64,000 bases of DNA, from assembly GCA_035552095.1 (NCBI GenBank), contig DASZMA010000017.1, positions 1 to 64,000 of the forward strand, read 5' to 3'. The position numbers and the translations under genes were made by a program. The notes under the pieces were generated by a model. The model did no database searches and was not told where the DNA came from. It saw nothing but the letters and a program-made list of their open reading frames with translations. Position 1 is the first letter of the stretch; each line of letters opens with the position of its first letter. This stretch comes from Bog-473 sp035552095 (GTDB lineage Bacteria > Actinomycetota > Acidimicrobiia > Acidimicrobiales > RAAP-2). This document shows, piece after piece, positions 25,206 to 34,791 of the stretch.

Positions 25206-26381
25206 ATGCAGCTTTTGGCCGAGAAGACCTCGACAGCCGACCTCATGGACGAGGCAGAGCAGCTGACGGGCACCATCGCCTCCACGTTGGGGTCTTTGAT
25301 GGACGTGCTGGAGGAGCTGGACCAGCGCAAGGGTTACCGGACCGAGGGCGCCACCTCCCTGGGCGCCTGGTTGGCCCAACGCTGCGGCATTTCGGAGAGC
25401 ACCGGGCGGCTGTGGGCCAGAGTGGCCAAACTGCTGGGGAACCTGCCCCACCTCTCTCAGGGCCTGCGCGACGGCGCCGTCAGTTTCGACAAGGTGCGGA
25501 CCGTGGCCACCATGGCAACGCCGGAGACCGATGCCGACCTGCTCGAAACCGCCCAGGAGTGCTCGGTCCGCCAACTGGCTGACCTGGCCCAGGCGGCCCA
25601 GCCGCCCTCCAACGAGGACGCGGCGAACTCGTACGAGGATCGCTATCTGCGCTTCAACGACGCCAGGCGCACCATCACGACCCAGCTGCCCCAGGACCTC
25701 TACGCCGAGGTCCGGGCCGCAATCACCATGCAGTCCAAGCAGAATTCCCGGGAGGCCAAGGCGGCCGCCGCGGTGGACCAGGCCGACGAGCAGGTTCGCT
25801 GGGATCAACGTCTGGCCGATGCGCTGGTGCAGATCTGCCGCCTGGCCGCCCAGGACCCTCAACGTACGGCCAACGGGACGAACGGGGCGAGTAGTGGCGG
25901 TCGGCCCCGGTACCTGGTCGTGGCGCACACCCCACTTTCGGTGCTGATGGGTGGTGACGGACTAGCCGAACTCGAACGGCTCGGCCTGGTCAGTGGCGAG
26001 GTGGTTCGAAGACTGGCCTGCGACGCCCGCCTGGCCCTGGCGGTCGACGACCCGGAGGGCCACACCATGTTCGAAGGGAGGGCCCGGCGGTTCCCCACCC
26101 CCGCCCAACGGCGTGAAGCATTCCGTCGGGACAAACGATGTCGCTTCCCCGGTTGCTCCAACGACATCTTCACCGACGTCCATCACATCACCTGGTGGGA
26201 ACACGGCGGATTGACCGACCTCGAAAATTTGGTCACTCTTTGCGAGTACCACCACACCCGCGTTCATGAGCAAGGGTGGCGGATGGTCGGCAACGCGAAC
26301 GGTGTCTTGACCTTCGTCAGCCCCGATGGCCGGGAGATGACCTCGCACCCTTCGCCACTCTGGACCAAGCCGCGCCGATAG
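25206..26381 (+). CDS. DUF222-HNH endonuclease-like protein (13E12 type)
   Basis: 391 residues. The N-terminal DUF222 helical domain is followed by a C-terminal HNH domain. Its Cys and His residues (CRFPGC, TDVHHITWWEHGG, NLVTLCEYHHTRVHE) form the ββα-metal fold. These genes are multicopy in actinobacterial genomes, and some copies associate with mobile DNA; function is mostly unknown. An AT-rich patch (CTAAATT, 25158-25164) may hold the promoter. The stop abuts the convergent GH16 stop with no spacer, so the two mRNAs overlap at their 3' ends. Confidence 0.88.
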   Translation: MQLLAEKTSTADLMDEAEQLTGTIASTLGSLMDVLEELDQRKGYRTEGATSLGAWLAQRCGISESTGRLWARVAKLLGNLPHLSQGLRDGAVSFDKVRTVATMATPETDADLLETAQECSVRQLADLAQAAQPPSNEDAANSYEDRYLRFNDARRTITTQLPQDLYAEVRAAITMQSKQNSREAKAAAAVDQADEQVRWDQRLADALVQICRLAAQDPQRTANGTNGASSGGRPRYLVVAHTPLSVLMGGDGLAELERLGLVSGEVVRRLACDARLALAVDDPEGHTMFEGRARRFPTPAQRREAFRRDKRCRFPGCSNDIFTDVHHITWWEHGGLTDLENLVTLCEYHHTRVHEQGWRMVGNANGVLTFVSPDGREMTSHPSPLWTKPRR

Positions 26382-27626
26382 CTACTTCCAGACGCGCATC
26401 CAGTCGACGTGCGTCGTGGCCGGCAGTTGGGTCACCCCGGCGGTGTACTGGTCGCCGGTGCCGTTGTTGAGCCCGAGGGCCGCGGTGAAGTTCAAGAAGA
26501 ACGGCTGATCGAAGGGCGCCGGCGGTGTCTCCTGCGTGTCCCGTGCGGCGTAGGTGTCAGTGATGCAGGGAACCCCGTTGAAGTAGGCCGTGATGGTGGT
26601 CGGCGTCCAGGAGAGGCCGTAGTAGTTGAACTGCCCGGCCGTCATGGCGCCATTGAGATCGGCGCAAGCGTTGGTGTCACTGGTGGCACCCTGGGTGCTT
26701 GATGCACCGGGGTAATGCACCGCCGGCACGTCGTACTGGGGGTACTCGCTGTAGAACTCGCCGTAGTCGATCTCACCATTGCGCGAGCCGGCATTGGAAC
26801 CGTTGACGTCATGGAGGCTCTGATTGAGCGGGTACAGCCACAACGTCTCCTGCAGTCCCTCGGCCTTGGACGCCGGCATTTCCGCGTAGGCCTCGAAGAA
26901 CCCGTACTCCTGGCTGAAGAGGCCACTGGAGTTCACGTCCCCACCTTCGAACTGGGTGGAGAAATTGGCCAGGCCGCCGATGGTCGGGCACGACATGGCG
27001 GGGACCTGGACCACGGAGAGATTGAGTGTGCCACCGGATTCTGAAATCGTCTGCGGATTGTTCACGTAACAGACGATGCCGGGTGCCGACCCGTTGGTGT
27101 AGTCGGTCGTGGCCGTGGTCAAAGGGACCCACTTGGTCGTATCGAGCGCGGTCCCGTTGAATTCGTCATCGAACGAACAGGTCCAGGCGCTCTCACCGGT
27201 GGGCGGCGCCACCGGGGGTGTCATGGTCGAGCAGCCCGAGCCAACCGATGTGGTCGTCGTGGTCGAGGGGATCGTCGTGGTGGTGGTCGTGGTGGGCGGG
27301 GTCGTGGTCGTGGTGGTCGTGGACGCAGGCGGGCAGTCGTTGAGCAACATGAGGAGCGCGTTGCAGGCCGTGGTGGTGGTCACGCCGCCGCCGCCGGTGG
27401 TGGTGGTGGTCGTCGTGGTCGACCCACAGAGGCCGAGCGCCAGTTCCAGCGAGTTGCACGTCGAGCTGGTGTTCTGGGCGGCGATGGTGGTGGCGGCGGC
27501 CGGCAGCCGCACCGGGCCCGAACCGCCCGGGAACACCACCGCCGTCATGAGGCCGGCCAGCAGGAAGCAGGCCCCGAGCACGGACCCGACCAGCACACCT
27601 CTTCGCTTCAACGCCGCCGCCTTCAT
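26382..27626 (-). CDS. Secreted GH16-family glycosidase with poly-Thr linkers
   Basis: 414 residues. A signal or anchor helix (about 11-32) is followed by a low-complexity region with three poly-Thr stretches. Within it are two copies of an 11-residue motif C-N-x-L-x6-C (57-67 and 88-98). The catalytic GH16 beta-jellyroll runs from about 145. Its ExDxxE motif reads G-E-I-D-Y-G-E (about 285). GH16 enzymes cut beta-1,3/1,4-glucans, galactans and related polymers. It starts 8 bp after the fused ABC importer and is very likely in that operon, suggesting polymer breakdown joined to uptake. Confidence 0.85.
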   Translation of the reverse strand: MKAAALKRRGVLVGSVLGACFLLAGLMTAVVFPGGSGPVRLPAAATTIAAQNTSSTCNSLELALGLCGSTTTTTTTTGGGGVTTTTACNALLMLLNDCPPASTTTTTTTPPTTTTTTTIPSTTTTTSVGSGCSTMTPPVAPPTGESAWTCSFDDEFNGTALDTTKWVPLTTATTDYTNGSAPGIVCYVNNPQTISESGGTLNLSVVQVPAMSCPTIGGLANFSTQFEGGDVNSSGLFSQEYGFFEAYAEMPASKAEGLQETLWLYPLNQSLHDVNGSNAGSRNGEIDYGEFYSEYPQYDVPAVHYPGASSTQGATSDTNACADLNGAMTAGQFNYYGLSWTPTTITAYFNGVPCITDTYAARDTQETPPAPFDQPFFLNFTAALGLNNGTGDQYTAGVTQLPATTHVDWMRVWK

Positions 27627-27634
27627 AAGCCTCT

Positions 27635-30600
27635 CTAGACCGTGATGCCCGATCGGTTGATGGTGGACTCGTCGGTGCCGAGATAGGACTCGATCACCGC
27701 TTCGTGCTCGAGCACCTCGGCCGGCGTCCCTTCGGCAATCACCTCACCCAACTCGAGGGCGATCATGCGGTCGCAGATGGCACTGAGGAGCGGCATGTCG
27801 TGCTCGACCACCAGGATGGAGCAGCCGGTGTGCTGCTGGACCCGGATCAGGAGTGGCCCCATGGCCTCGGTCTCGCGCTGGGCCACGCCGCCCGAAGGCT
27901 CATCGAGCAGGAGCACGCCCGGCTCCTGGGCCAGGACACAGGCCAGCTCGACGATGCGCCGGGTCCCGGTGGAGAGCTCCCCCACCAGCTTCTCGCGGAA
28001 GGCCTCGAGCCCCATGAGCTGCACCAGCTCTTCGGCCTCCTGGGCCACGTCGGCTTCGGAGTCCAGGGAGGCCGGCAGGCGCAGGCCCGCCGCGATCATG
28101 TCGCGCGAGGCCAGGTGGCGCTCCCGGGCCACCGCGATGGTCTCGGCCACGGTCAGTGAAGGGAACAGCCGGGCCTCCTGGAAGGTACGGCCCAGCCCGG
28201 CGTTGGCCCGCACGTGGGCCGGCCAGGCATCGATGTCCACGCCGCCTAGGCGGATGCGGCCCCCGTCGGTGGTCAGGAAACCCGAGACACAATCGAAGAA
28301 GGTGGTCTTGCCAGCACCGTTGTGGCCGATGAGCCCCAGGATCTCACCGTCGCGCAGGCTGAGCGAGATGTCCTGAATGGCGGCGATGCCGCCGAAGCTC
28401 TTCCGCACCCCGTTGCACTCGAGGATGCGCGGCGCTTCGGCCGAGGGCGGGATGCGCACCTGGTCCCCCACCGACAGGGCCGCGGCGGCGGAGGCATGGA
28501 TGCTCGAGGGGTCCCCACGGCCGACCGGTCCGCCCGCGACAGAGGTGGCCCCCGCTATGAAGACCGACCGCAGGATGTCGGGACGCTCCAACAGCTCGGA
28601 GGTGCGACCGCTGAAGCGCACTTCGCCCTTCTCCAAGAAGACGGCCCGCTCGGCCAGCTGCAGGGCGACGTTGACCGACTGCTCCACCACCACGATGGTG
28701 GTGCCGCCCCGGTGCAGCAGCTTGACCACGTCGATCAGCTGGGCCACCACAGTCGGGGCCAGGCCGAGCGAGAGCTCGTCGATCATCAGCACCTTGGGCG
28801 TCACCATGAGCGCCATGGCCAGCGAGAGCATCTGCTGCTCGCCGCCGGACAGGTTGCCGGCTTGCTGGCCTGAGCGCTGGGCCAGGATCGGGAAGAGTTC
28901 GACCACCCGCTCTTTGGCCTCGCGGACGGCGGCGTGGTCCTTGCGCACCATCCAGGTGCCGAGGCGGAGGTTCTCGTCGACGGTCAGCGTCGGGAAGATG
29001 CCCCGCCCACCCGGCATGAGGGAGAGGCCCAGGCGGGCGATGGCCTCGGCCGGCTCGCCGGCGATGTTGGCCCCCGCCAGCTTCACCGCACCGCCGCCGA
29101 CCTTGACCAGGCCGCTGGCTCCCTTGAGGAGGGTCGACTTGCCGGCGCCGTTGGTGCCGAGGAGAGCCACGATCTCGCCCTCATGCACATCGAGGTCCAC
29201 CCCGAAGAGGATCTGGACCGGCCCGTAGGAGACCTCGACGTTCTGGCACGACAGCACGACGGGCGTGGCCGGAGTGAGGGAGCCGTTGGGGGCGGCCGCG
29301 GTGCCGTTGGGCGGAGTGGCGCCCTGGACCGCCTGGACCGGGGCGGTGTCGTGCTGGGCGGCCACGGCCACGGCCACGGCGGCCACCCGGTGGGGCGAGA
29401 ACTCGGGATGGGGTTGGACCCCGTTGCCGGAGCGCTCGTCGTCGCCATCGACGTCGGCGTCGTCGTCGTCGTCGTCGTCGCTCAGGGCGTGCTCGAGGAG
29501 TGACGCCTCCTCGGGGGCGTGGTCGACCAGGTCGACCCGGCGGTCGGCCACCAGGCTCGGGACCAGGATCTGGCGCCGCTGGGCGATGACCCGCAGCAGG
29601 CGGTCACGGATCCATTGGATCCCCTCGCCTATGCCGCCGGGCAGGAAGAGCAGGACGGCCAGCAGTCCGACGCCGGTGAAGAGCAACTGGTACTTGGGGA
29701 AGGCGTAGCTCAGGACCTCGATCAGCCCCACCCCCATGAGGACGCCCATGATGGAGCCCAGCCCGCCGATGACCGCCATGGAGAAGACGACCAGCCCGTA
29801 GGAGGGGTCGAAGGTGCTGAAGGAGACGGCGCCGAGCAGGGTGGCGTAGAGACCACCGGCCACGCCGGCGATGACGCCGGCCAGGACGAAACTGGCGATC
29901 TTGGTGCGCACCGGCGGCACCGCCATGGCCGCGACCGCTTTCTGGTTGTCCCGGGTGGCCAGCAGGACTCGGCCCGAGCGTGCCTTGCGCAGCCCCTGGA
30001 TGAACAGGATGGTCAGCAGCAGAAAGCCGAGACAGAGGAAGTAGAAGGGCCGGTTGCTGGCCAGGTCGAACCGCTTCCAGAGCACCGGGCGCAGGAAGTT
30101 CTGCGGGATGAGCTGGGGGAAGAAGGTCGGGTTGAGGAAGAAGGAGTTGGCCGCCACGCCCAGCGCCAGGGTGACGGCGGCCAGGTAGGCCCCCGGGATG
30201 CGCAGGGCCGGGATGCCGACGATCAGGGCCAGCACGGCCCCGGCCAGGCCGGCGGCGACCAGGCAGAAGAAGAAGTCGACGTTCAGTTTCTCGATGAGCT
30301 CGCCGGCCAGCACACCCCCCACGCCGGCGAAGGCGAACTGGCCCAGGCTGACGTTGCCCGACCACCCGGTCAGCACCACCAGGGAGAGGGCGATCATCCC
30401 GTAGATCAGGGCGGCGGTGTACTCGAGGATCGTCCCCGGACCGGCCACCAGGGGGATGACGATGATCACCACGGCGATCACGCCGAACCAGGCGATGCGA
30501 CCGGCCACCACCTCGGGCAGCTTGCGCAGGACGGCCGGGATCGGCTTGAGGATGCCGGTGGCCGAGAAGGTCTCCTCGGCGTCCCCGGCCCGTCCGGTCT

Positions 30601-31582
30601 TCTTGCGGAAGAGGAGCAGGCCCAGGATGATGGCCACCAGGTTGACCACGTCGGACATGGCCGAGCCGTAACGGGGCAGGTTGAACTCGAGCAGCCCGCT
30701 GATCACCCCGAGCCCGACGCCGGCGCCGAAGGCCAGCGGCAGGTTCTCCATGCTGGCGATGATGGCGGCGGCCAGCGCGGGCAGGATCAGCTCGGGCCCG
30801 GCGGCGGCCGAGATCGGGATGCCCTGGGACGGCGCGCTCAGAATGCTGGTCATGGCGGCCAGGACGCCGGCGATGACCCAGACCAGGGTGGACAGCCGCT
30901 TCACCGGGATGCCGAGCAGGCGGGCCCGGTCCGAGTTGTCGGCCACCGAGCGCACGGCGGTGCCGGCATCGGTCCGGAGCAGGAACCAGCCCAGGGCGAG
31001 CAGGACGACCGGGATGGCGATGACGATGAGGAGGTCGTTGCCGTTGAAGAGGACCGGGAAGATGTCGACGTGGTGCGGGGTGAGTGGCGTGGGCACGCCG
31101 CCCACGTAGGCCGGCCCGTGCAGCCACTTGGGTATGAACTCGGTCTGGATCCCGCCGAACAGCTGGGCCAGGCCGATGGTCACCACCATGACGATCAGGC
31201 GGGGGGCGTTGAAGAAGCGCACCCGGATGATGAAGTCCACGAAGAGGCCGAGCAGCGCCCCCACCACCAGGGCCACGGCGATGCAGATGAACCAGTTGAC
31301 GTGCTCGCCCAGGTTCATCTCCACCCCGACGGTGGCCGACAGGGCGCCCATGGCCCCGTAGGAGAAGTTGATGACCCGGGAGGCGCGGTAGGTCAGGACG
31401 AGGCCGAGGGCCAGCAACCCGTTGACGGCGCCGAACTCGGCCCCGTTGAGGACCTGTCCCCGCGGCGCGCCGTGGTGGAACACCTGCGGCACCAGCAGCA
31501 GCATGATGACGGCGATGGCCACCGACAGGGCGATGCCCCGGGTGCGCGGCGAGAAGCGGGCCAAGGTGTCGGGAAGCTGCAC
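27635..31582 (-). CDS. Four-domain branched-chain-amino-acid-type ABC importer (LivH-LivM-LivF-LivG fusion)
   Basis: One uninterrupted 1315-residue frame joins four proteins that are normally separate. LivH-like permease: about 1-330. LivM-like permease: about 360-655, with WSGNVSLGQFAFAGVGG near 405. A disordered linker (655-775) holds seven consecutive Asp (about 702-708). LivF-like ATPase: from about 776, Walker A GTNGAGKST, signature LSGGEQQ. LivG-like ATPase: from about 1052, Walker A GHNGAGKTT, C-loop LSTGTRR, Walker B VLLLDEPSGG. The order H-M-F-G differs from the common H-M-G-F gene order. It would import a substrate delivered by the binding protein encoded 9 bp upstream. All catalytic motifs appear intact. 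Confidence 0.93.
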   Translation of the reverse strand: MQLPDTLARFSPRTRGIALSVAIAVIMLLLVPQVFHHGAPRGQVLNGAEFGAVNGLLALGLVLTYRASRVINFSYGAMGALSATVGVEMNLGEHVNWFICIAVALVVGALLGLFVDFIIRVRFFNAPRLIVMVVTIGLAQLFGGIQTEFIPKWLHGPAYVGGVPTPLTPHHVDIFPVLFNGNDLLIVIAIPVVLLALGWFLLRTDAGTAVRSVADNSDRARLLGIPVKRLSTLVWVIAGVLAAMTSILSAPSQGIPISAAAGPELILPALAAAIIASMENLPLAFGAGVGLGVISGLLEFNLPRYGSAMSDVVNLVAIILGLLLFRKKTGRAGDAEETFSATGILKPIPAVLRKLPEVVAGRIAWFGVIAVVIIVIPLVAGPGTILEYTAALIYGMIALSLVVLTGWSGNVSLGQFAFAGVGGVLAGELIEKLNVDFFFCLVAAGLAGAVLALIVGIPALRIPGAYLAAVTLALGVAANSFFLNPTFFPQLIPQNFLRPVLWKRFDLASNRPFYFLCLGFLLLTILFIQGLRKARSGRVLLATRDNQKAVAAMAVPPVRTKIASFVLAGVIAGVAGGLYATLLGAVSFSTFDPSYGLVVFSMAVIGGLGSIMGVLMGVGLIEVLSYAFPKYQLLFTGVGLLAVLLFLPGGIGEGIQWIRDRLLRVIAQRRQILVPSLVADRRVDLVDHAPEEASLLEHALSDDDDDDDADVDGDDERSGNGVQPHPEFSPHRVAAVAVAVAAQHDTAPVQAVQGATPPNGTAAAPNGSLTPATPVVLSCQNVEVSYGPVQILFGVDLDVHEGEIVALLGTNGAGKSTLLKGASGLVKVGGGAVKLAGANIAGEPAEAIARLGLSLMPGGRGIFPTLTVDENLRLGTWMVRKDHAAVREAKERVVELFPILAQRSGQQAGNLSGGEQQMLSLAMALMVTPKVLMIDELSLGLAPTVVAQLIDVVKLLHRGGTTIVVVEQSVNVALQLAERAVFLEKGEVRFSGRTSELLERPDILRSVFIAGATSVAGGPVGRGDPSSIHASAAAALSVGDQVRIPPSAEAPRILECNGVRKSFGGIAAIQDISLSLRDGEILGLIGHNGAGKTTFFDCVSGFLTTDGGRIRLGGVDIDAWPAHVRANAGLGRTFQEARLFPSLTVAETIAVARERHLASRDMIAAGLRLPASLDSEADVAQEAEELVQLMGLEAFREKLVGELSTGTRRIVELACVLAQEPGVLLLDEPSGGVAQRETEAMGPLLIRVQQHTGCSILVVEHDMPLLSAICDRMIALELGEVIAEGTPAEVLEHEAVIESYLGTDESTINRSGITV
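29459..29479. repeat. (GTC)7 trinucleotide repeat coding poly-Asp
   Basis: Seven GTC triplets on the plus strand read as seven GAC (Asp) codons in the importer linker on the minus strand. Length change by whole triplets would keep the frame. Confidence 0.85.
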
Positions 31583-31591
31583 CGGCGTGCC

Positions 31592-33334
31592 CTAGCCGCC
31601 GCTGGGCGTGATCGGGAAGTTGGACGGCACCGGGGGGGCGCCACTGGGGAAGGATCCCGCCTTGTATCGAGTGTTGGACACCACGTAGGCGCCCTGCTTG
31701 CCGTTGTAAGGCGAGATCTTGTTCGGGTCCCAGTAGATGATGGCCCCGTCGACCTGCGGCGTGTAGTGCCCGGTCGGGAAGGCCCAGGTCCCGTACAAGG
31801 CGTTCGAGGCCCCCGCCTGGCTACCCGGATAGGCCCGCATGCCCGCTTCGAAGGTCTGCGGCGTGAGGTTGGGGCCGGCCATCTCGAGCCCGATGGCCAT
31901 CTCGTACATCTGCTCGTAAATCAGGTCGACCGAGTTGGCCGGCTCGGTGTTGGGGTTGATGGACTTGTAGGCGGCGTAGCCGAAGGTGTTCTGCTTGGGC
32001 TCGATCGGCCCGGCGAAGGTCACCCCGAAGGCGTGCGACCACTCGCTCTGCTGGAAGAGCTGCCCCACGATGTCGGTGTCGGTCAGGGCGACGCCGGCCA
32101 CCACCCACTCGGGCGTGTAGCCCTGCTCGGCCGCCCTGGAGGTCAGGTACACCGGGGTGATGGGGTCGCAGCCGCAGATGACGGTGGTGATCCCGTCGTT
32201 CTGGAGCTGGCTGATGATGTTGGAGGCCTGGCTGGACAGCGTGGCCAGGTTGAGCTGGTACTGGATGTTGTCGGCGTAGGGGTGACCGCCCGCCTGCGCC
32301 TGGGCCACCGCGGAGGCGGCCGACGACTGGTACCACGGGTTGCTGGGGGCGATGATGGCCGTCTTGCGCGGCTTGCCCTGCAGGGCGCCCCCGGCGTACT
32401 GCGCGTTCCCCCCGGCCAGCGACTTGAGGTAGAAGTCACCCACCGCGCTGACCACGTCGTTGCCCTCGGTGTCGACGCTCCACATGTACGGCGCGTACTG
32501 GCCCATGAAGCTGGCCGAGAGGTAGGGCGCACCGAAAGACATCACGTGCTGCGCTGCCAGCGCCACGTCGTAGGGCTCGCTGGCCCCGTTCAGCTCGGCG
32601 AAGGAGTGCATCGACTGGGCCACCGTGACGGCGTCGGCGTCGGCCTGCTGCTGGCCGGTGCCCAGGAGCTCGTTGGTGATGCTGCCCTGGCCGTTGAAGT
32701 ACTGGATGTTCAGCTTGCGACCATAGAACTGGAAGTGGTTGTCGAAGTAGGTGGCCAGCGCATTGATGGTGCGCTCAATGTCCGCCGTGGTGTCGGTGAT
32801 GTTGGCGCCCCCCAACGAGGCCAGGGTCTGCTGGAAGCTCTCCGAGTCAGCCGTGATCCGGTAGGAGACGTTGATGGCGCTGGAGGTGACCCCGGGCGAG
32901 GTGGCGCCGCCGTTGCCGCCAGTGAAGGCGATGCAGGGCGGCGAGTAGGGGTCGCCCGGCACCTGCTGGGCCTGGGTGCCGCAGCTGCTGGCCTTGCCCG
33001 TCGGCGTGGTGGAGGCCCCGGTCTTGGGGGCCGAGCCGGTCGACCCGGAGGTCCCGGCGGTGCCGGGTGAGCCTGGGGTCCCGGCGGTGCCCGGGGTGGT
33101 GCCGGTGCCCGTGGTGCCGGCACCGGTGCCGACGCCCGTGTTCGATGAGGCGCCGTTGCCGCCGCTCGAGGTCTCGTGGACCACGTTCTGGGTGGGGGCG
33201 ACGGTGGGCACCAGGGCGGCCATGAGGACGAAGGCCACCAAGAGGGCGGCCAGGGGGCCGTACCCCTTCAAGAGCCGCCGGTCACCTCGCCCCGCCGACA
33301 GCCGCAACTTGCTGGTCACGCTGGCATCGCTCAC
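31592..33334 (-). CDS. ABC-type substrate-binding protein with long low-complexity N-terminal linker
   Basis: 580 residues. A membrane helix (about 27-45) anchors or exports the protein. A Gly/Thr/Ser/Pro-rich spacer (about 50-115) and a Cys pair come before a periplasmic-binding-protein type I fold like the Leu/Ile/Val or amide receptors. No lipobox is seen, so it is tethered by the uncleaved helix or cleaved. The GTG start overlaps the upstream stop (GTGA), and the fused importer begins 9 bp downstream. It gives the importer its specificity; the ligand is unknown. Confidence 0.85.
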   Translation of the reverse strand: MSDASVTSKLRLSAGRGDRRLLKGYGPLAALLVAFVLMAALVPTVAPTQNVVHETSSGGNGASSNTGVGTGAGTTGTGTTPGTAGTPGSPGTAGTSGSTGSAPKTGASTTPTGKASSCGTQAQQVPGDPYSPPCIAFTGGNGGATSPGVTSSAINVSYRITADSESFQQTLASLGGANITDTTADIERTINALATYFDNHFQFYGRKLNIQYFNGQGSITNELLGTGQQQADADAVTVAQSMHSFAELNGASEPYDVALAAQHVMSFGAPYLSASFMGQYAPYMWSVDTEGNDVVSAVGDFYLKSLAGGNAQYAGGALQGKPRKTAIIAPSNPWYQSSAASAVAQAQAGGHPYADNIQYQLNLATLSSQASNIISQLQNDGITTVICGCDPITPVYLTSRAAEQGYTPEWVVAGVALTDTDIVGQLFQQSEWSHAFGVTFAGPIEPKQNTFGYAAYKSINPNTEPANSVDLIYEQMYEMAIGLEMAGPNLTPQTFEAGMRAYPGSQAGASNALYGTWAFPTGHYTPQVDGAIIYWDPNKISPYNGKQGAYVVSNTRYKAGSFPSGAPPVPSNFPITPSGG

Positions 33335-34791
33335 GTCCCCATCTCCTGTCCGCTCAGCCGGGCCCGGCGGCGTTGTCGTAGGTAGTCCAGCGTGGCCAGC
33401 CCGAGCACGAGGGCCAATCCGATCAACCCGATGGGCAGGGCGGCGTCGGTCGAGGTACAGGACCCGCCGGCCGGCCCCAGGCTGATGCAGTTGGTGGTCT
33501 TCTCGGTCGGTCCGAGCGAGACCTTCTGCGGCGCGCCGCTCCCGGTGGCCGGGGCCGTGGTCCCGGTGGTGGGCGGGATGGCGGCGGTGCCCGGCAGGCC
33601 GAAGGTCGACGACGGGAGAGAAGAGGGCAGGCTCAGCGTGGAGTTGTCGTTCCCCAGCGCCGAGGGCAGGGTGCCCGAGCCGAACGGGGAGACGGAGGCG
33701 GCGTCAGTCGTGTGCGCCGTGGCGCCACCGAGGTTGAGGTTCAGGTTGCCCCCGCCGGCCAGCACGCCGAGGCCGATATCACTGACCGTGATCTCCGAGG
33801 CCAGGTTGCAGTCGGCGTTGAGGATGGCGTTGACCAGGGCCTCGCGGACCGGCTGCACCTTGATCAGGTTGGTACCGATGATCTCCTGGCCCAGCGCGTT
33901 GTTGTCGATGCCGATGACCAGCGGCGTGATGCCGACGGTGCCGTCGCTGGTGGTGGTCTGGGCCGGAAACTGGATATTGAGCCCGAGGGGCGAGAGGGCG
34001 GTGTTGATGATGGTGAGCAGCGACGTGATCTGCGCCACGCTGGGCAGGGTCACCGTGGTGCCGGCCACCTTGAGCGAACCCAGGGTGAAGGTGCCGGTCG
34101 AGGAGGTGGAGGCGCCGCTGATCTGCGTGGCCGTCCACTGCAACCCGCTCAGGACGATCAGCCCGTTGGCCAGCGAGATGGAGCCGACGGTCGAGGTGGC
34201 GGTGGCCTGGCGGGTGTTCCCGTTGACCAGGGCCACATGCGACGTCGAGGTCAGCCCGCCGATGCTGAGGAGGCCGGCCACCGAGATGTTGCCGGTCATG
34301 GTGGACGAGGTGGCGGTCGGCTGGGTGGTTACTGAGGCCTGCTCAATGCCGACGCCGACGCCGAGCGAGCTGTCGGAGCCCACGATGTTCTTGGTCAGGT
34401 TCTGGTTCCCGTCGATCGACTCGGCCTGGATCGGGGGCGGGACGTCCTTCTGGGGCAGGGTCGGGGGGGCGTTGTTGCAACCCTCGGCCTCCAGGGAGGT
34501 GCCGATGGCCCCCAGGTCGATGGTCTGGGAGAGCGACTGGGCCTGCGAGTTCTGGTAGTCAGAGATGGAGGTGGCCAGGGTGATGGCGTAGTTGAGCCCG
34601 CCCGACGTCGGGGCCACCGAAATGGCCTGGGCGGCGGCGTTGGCCGTGCCGGGCACGAAGGAGGTGTCGGCGCCCGAGGTCGAGGGGGACAGTTGGGAGA
34701 GGCAGACCCCGGCCACCACCGCCGCGGCCAGCCCGATCCGCACGGTGACCGGGCGGTACTGGCGTTCCCGGAACCGCGTGGCCAAACTCAC
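33331..34791 (-). CDS. Exported, C-terminally membrane-anchored surface protein, unknown function
   Basis: 486 residues from the GTG at 34791, which has AAAGGGGG 6 nt upstream; an ATG at 34812 is in frame without such a site. The N-terminus has a signal peptide (about 18-42). The body is Ser/Thr/Gly/Ala-rich and beta-strand-like, resembling 'choice-of-anchor' surface proteins. The C-terminus has a Pro/Thr-rich stretch, a Cys pair, a membrane helix (about 455-475) and a basic R-Q-R-R-R-A-R tail, as in sorted or anchored proteins. It is first in the importer operon, so it may help capture substrate at the surface. Confidence 0.7.
   Translation of the reverse strand: MSLATRFRERQYRPVTVRIGLAAAVVAGVCLSQLSPSTSGADTSFVPGTANAAAQAISVAPTSGGLNYAITLATSISDYQNSQAQSLSQTIDLGAIGTSLEAEGCNNAPPTLPQKDVPPPIQAESIDGNQNLTKNIVGSDSSLGVGVGIEQASVTTQPTATSSTMTGNISVAGLLSIGGLTSTSHVALVNGNTRQATATSTVGSISLANGLIVLSGLQWTATQISGASTSSTGTFTLGSLKVAGTTVTLPSVAQITSLLTIINTALSPLGLNIQFPAQTTTSDGTVGITPLVIGIDNNALGQEIIGTNLIKVQPVREALVNAILNADCNLASEITVSDIGLGVLAGGGNLNLNLGGATAHTTDAASVSPFGSGTLPSALGNDNSTLSLPSSLPSSTFGLPGTAAIPPTTGTTAPATGSGAPQKVSLGPTEKTTNCISLGPAGGSCTSTDAALPIGLIGLALVLGLATLDYLRQRRRARLSGQEMGT

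Noticed and set aside
25206..26381. HNH gene as a mobile element or homing endonuclease insertion
   Set aside because: No flanking repeats, intron or partner genes; DUF222-HNH genes are common single genes in actinobacteria.
29519..33070. 1183-residue plus-strand open frame
   Set aside because: Antisense shadow of the fused ABC importer and its binding protein; composition is the Gly/Asp/His/Gln-rich type typical of high-GC shadows.
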